NCBI RefSeq assembly: GCF_019266065.1
Contig: NZ_LPNR01000116.1
Location: 1,180 to 52,138, forward strand
Reading direction: 5' to 3'
Length of the DNA: 50,959 bases
Origin: Nocardia sp. MH4
GTDB lineage: Bacteria > Actinomycetota > Actinomycetes > Mycobacteriales > Mycobacteriaceae
Shown one piece after another: positions 48,804 through 50,959 of this stretch; positions within the stretch are counted from its first letter, which is position 1, and every line of letters begins with the position of its first letter. The notes under the pieces are model-generated. The model had not been told where the DNA came from, did no database searches, and worked only from the letters and a program-made list of their open reading frames with translations. A program made the translations under genes and the position numbers.

Positions 48804-49158
48804 TGAGAACCCTTTCGATCAGCTCGCGACGTTCATCGTCGCTGGAATCGTCTTTCAAAGTCGCCGAGACCCGGACATGACCGGCCTCGATGAGGTCGGC
48901 CACGAGTACCCGCGCTACACCGATCGGGATACCCAATTGGGCAGCTATCTCGGCAACGGACGGCGATTGCCTGCACAACTCCACGATGGACGTTTCGAGG
49001 TTGTTCAGTTCGAACTGCCGCTCCATGGCGACCGGATGCGATGCAACGAGAGCCTCCAACGCCAACTCGACCGCCGGCCTGGTGCGGCCGGCAGTCAAGG
49101 AGTACGGGCGGACGAGGCTGGGCTCGGCGCTCCCCATGCGGTGATCGTCTATGTCCAT
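48784..49158 (-). CDS. Conservon DUF742 protein (CvnC-like)
   Basis: 124 residues from the ATG at 49158. 'SLVRPYSLTAGRTRPAVELA' near residue 12 is the DUF742 signature and the C-terminal part ('VAEIAAQLGIPIGVARVLVA') is winged-helix-like. In characterised conservons it acts as a docking partner of the GTPase and roadblock proteins. The start is 7 bp downstream of the roadblock stop. The frame extends 34 codons upstream but across the roadblock gene. Confidence 0.9.
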   Translation of the reverse strand: MDIDDHRMGSAEPSLVRPYSLTAGRTRPAVELALEALVASHPVAMERQFELNNLETSIVELCRQSPSVAEIAAQLGIPIGVARVLVADLIEAGHVRVSATLKDDSSDDERRELIERVLSGLRRI

Positions 49159-49165
49159 CCCACCA

Positions 49166-49579
49166 TCAGGAACCCATCGTGACGCGTGGCGTGGCCTGGA
49201 CGGTCTGGCCCACACGCTCGACCAACAGAGCCATTTCGTAGCCCACCTGACCGATGTCACACGAGGTGTTGGTCAGGACCGCGAGATACGAGCCGTCGCC
49301 GACTGCCATGAGCAGTAGGTAACCGTGCTCCATCTCGACGACGGACTGCAGTACCGTACCGCCTTCGAACAGATTGGACACGCCGACGGAAAGGCTTGCC
49401 AGACCGGCGGTGACGGCGGAGAGCTGCTCCGCGCGGTCCACCGGAAGCTGGGCGCTCGCGGCCATCAGCAGGCCGTCAGCCGAGACCAGGACGGCATGGG
49501 CTACGCCAGGAACCTCGTTGGCGAAGTTCGAAACCAGCCAATCCAGCTGACGGTTCGTACCACCTAGATCGGGGTTCAT
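49166..49579 (-). CDS. Conservon roadblock/LC7 protein (CvnB-like)
   Basis: 137 residues. 'WLVSNFANEVPGVAHAVLVS', 'ADGLLMAASAQLP' and 'HGYLLLMAVGDGSYLAVLTN' match the roadblock/LC7 fold, which in conservons and in MglB acts as a GTPase-activating partner. The ATG at 49579 overlaps the kinase stop by 4 bp (ATGA), so translation is coupled. GGAG lies upstream of the start. Confidence 0.93.
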   Translation of the reverse strand: MNPDLGGTNRQLDWLVSNFANEVPGVAHAVLVSADGLLMAASAQLPVDRAEQLSAVTAGLASLSVGVSNLFEGGTVLQSVVEMEHGYLLLMAVGDGSYLAVLTNTSCDIGQVGYEMALLVERVGQTVQATPRVTMGS

Positions 49580-50959
49580 CGGTCTCCTTTATCTCCGGTT
49601 AGGTTCATTGCCTTCATTGCGCGGCCATCCCGGACGCCCTGCTGGTGACGACTCAAGCTGGACCTGATCGTTTCGGGATCACGTTGCGGGGTGGTGTCGG
49701 CCTTACCGGTCACACCGCCAGGCACGAGCCTGCCGCCCGGGTTGCGCTGAGGCAAGCCCGCAGCGGTACGAACCTCGGGCTGAGCCTCGCTGGCCCGGCG
49801 TGCGGCCTGCCATCCTTCGTCACCCGGTGATTCGAAGGCAGCCGCCATCTGGGACCGGTCGGAATTCTCGTCCGTGAGCCACGCCGACATCATCTCCGCG
49901 AAGATCGGCGTTCCGCCCATGACGGAATCACCTTCCGGTGCCGGCTGCAACCTGGTCTGGAAGAACGACGCAGCCTTGGCCGGATTCGACCGGAAGCTGT
50001 GCCGACCCGGATCGCGCCCTGCCGACGCAGCGTTCTCCGGCCCCGCAGGATCCCGATCCCGTTGGGGCAGAGCCACTCCTGGCCCGGCGTTCGCCTGCGG
50101 TACCACAGTAGCGCCGGGATCGCGCTGGGGCAGCCCATTCGGCGCAGCCGGACGCTGCGGCAGGCCGTTGGGCGCCTCCCGCTGCGGCAGACCGGCCGCG
50201 GGAGCCCGCTGCGGGAGCCCGTTGTCGCCGGAATCACGCTGCGGCGCAGGGGCACCCGGCGCGCCGCGCTGGGGCAGACCGTTGGCGGGACGCGGCGGCT
50301 GACCGGCCGGGTCACGCTGCGGCAGACCACCGCGCTGCGGCAGCCCGGTGGACGGATCACGTTGCGGCAGACCACCGGTCTGCTCGCGCTGGGGCAACCC
50401 GGTGGAGGGGTCACGCTGGGGCAGACCGCCGGTCTGCTCCCGCTGCGGGAGACCATTGGCCGGATCACGCTGGGGTAGGCCACCGGTCTGCTCCCGCTGG
50501 GGCAGGCCGTTCGACGGATCACGCTGCGGGAGACCACCGCTCTGCTCGCGGTGCGGCAGCCGCGCCGCCGGATCACGCTGCGGCAGGCCGCCGGTCTGGT
50601 CCCGCTGCGGCAGCCCGTTGGACGGGGCGCGCTGCGGCAGGCCGGTCGACGGATCACGCGAGACCGGACCGGAATCACGCTGCGGCGCACCGTTGCCCGC
50701 GGGGTCACGCTGGGGCAGCCCGGTGGACGGGTCACGCTGGGGCAGACCGGTGGAGGGGTCACGCTGGGGCAGGCCGCCGGTCTGCTCCCGCTGCGGGAGA
50801 CCGTTGGCCGGATCACGCTGGGGTAGGCCACCGGTCTGCTCCCGCTGGGGCAGGCCGTTGGCGGGACGCTGCGGCAGCCCGGCCGACGGATCGCGCGGCG
50901 GCGCGCCGTTGGCGCCCGGCGAGCGCTGCGGCAGACCACCGGCGGTGGTGTCGCGCTTG
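49576..50959 (-). CDS. Conservon sensor histidine kinase (CvnA-like), C-terminal part
   Basis: Only the last 460 residues are in the window; the frame is open to the edge and the sensor and kinase domains lie beyond it. The identity follows from position: it is the first gene of the conservon and overlaps the roadblock start. The visible part is a disordered tail dominated by about 27 GLPQR units, then a conserved-looking C terminus with 'SFFQTRLQPAP', 'AEMMSAWLTDENSDRSQMAA' and a basic end. CvnA-type kinases in Nocardia have long Pro-rich tails, but I cannot say how common this array is. Confidence 0.8.
   Translation of the reverse strand, partial: KRDTTAGGLPQRSPGANGAPPRDPSAGLPQRPANGLPQREQTGGLPQRDPANGLPQREQTGGLPQRDPSTGLPQRDPSTGLPQRDPAGNGAPQRDSGPVSRDPSTGLPQRAPSNGLPQRDQTGGLPQRDPAARLPHREQSGGLPQRDPSNGLPQREQTGGLPQRDPANGLPQREQTGGLPQRDPSTGLPQREQTGGLPQRDPSTGLPQRGGLPQRDPAGQPPRPANGLPQRGAPGAPAPQRDSGDNGLPQRAPAAGLPQREAPNGLPQRPAAPNGLPQRDPGATVVPQANAGPGVALPQRDRDPAGPENAASAGRDPGRHSFRSNPAKAASFFQTRLQPAPEGDSVMGGTPIFAEMMSAWLTDENSDRSQMAAAFESPGDEGWQAARRASEAQPEVRTAAGLPQRNPGGRLVPGGVTGKADTTPQRDPETIRSSLSRHQQGVRDGRAMKAMNLTGDKGDR
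50058..50959 (-). repeat. GLPQR tandem repeat array in the kinase tail
   Basis: At least 26-27 in-frame (G)LPQR units spaced by 1-12 residues, most often as GLPQR-DP-x-x or GLPQR-EQTG. A 111-bp stretch at 50401-50511 recurs at 50749-50859 (348 bp = 116 codons away) with only two mismatches, pointing to recent in-frame duplication. The array runs past the window edge. Confidence 0.9.

Noticed and set aside
50058..50959. CRISPR array, because of the dense direct repeats
   Set aside because: Repeat spacing is a multiple of three, the repeats vary, the frame stays open, and they encode GLPQR units at the end of a conservon kinase.

Overview
The window is about 51 kb of high-GC actinobacterial chromosome, most likely from Nocardia or a close relative. 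The pointers are a KmtR-type metal repressor, an AccD3-type carboxyltransferase, mycobacterial-type LigD, a class III adenylate cyclase with a mycobacterial-style regulatory domain, an ECF41 sigma factor, Rv0909-type small helical proteins and a conservon (sensor kinase, roadblock, DUF742, GTPase). Many genes start with GTG a few bases after a -10 box, which suggests frequent leaderless transcription. Genus is an inference; nothing here names the species.

Layout. 1-7.0 kb: acyl-CoA synthetase, KmtR-like repressor, a TetR/acyl-CoA dehydrogenase divergent pair, and three poorly known envelope or secreted proteins. 7.0-14.25 kb: a small integrative element in a tRNA-Arg(CCT) gene, bounded by a perfect 50-bp direct repeat. 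It carries integrase, excisionase, a RepSA-like rolling-circle initiator, a Cys-rich protein, a HTH-regulator/PP2C-phosphatase pair behind two matching palindromic operators, and a HIT protein, but no recognisable FtsK/TraB transfer gene. 14.3-18.5 kb: a TetR-SDR-acyl-CoA ligase operon and a decayed Uma2 gene. 18.5-24.2 kb: cytochrome P450, chorismate mutase, AraC- and MerR-type regulators and small enzymes. 24.3-29.7 kb: SulP transporter, GAP-family membrane protein, imine-reductase-like enzyme, adenylate cyclase, pseudouridine synthase.

29.8-34.2 kb: ECF41 sigma factor next to an FAD oxidoreductase, a MarR/TIGR03086 divergent pair and a CpdA-like phosphodiesterase. 34.3-37.1 kb: an ECF-type importer with membrane domain and both ATPases fused, followed by an overlapping EcfT gene. 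37.2-42.4 kb: membrane and secreted proteins, an isochorismatase-fold enzyme, and LigD between two Rv0909-like genes. 42.4-47.9 kb: MBL hydrolase and enoyl-CoA hydratase (coupled), flavin monooxygenase-like protein, aldo/keto reductase, AccD3. 48.2-50.96 kb: a conservon whose kinase, cut by the window edge, has a tail of about 27 tandem GLPQR units.

Themes: acyl-CoA and lipid metabolism with one-component regulators, and both a cyclase and a candidate phosphodiesterase for cAMP. The items most worth a second look are the HTH-PP2C module on the transfer-less element, the GLPQR array, and an 83-bp dispersed palindrome with a compensatory base-pair change between its two copies.
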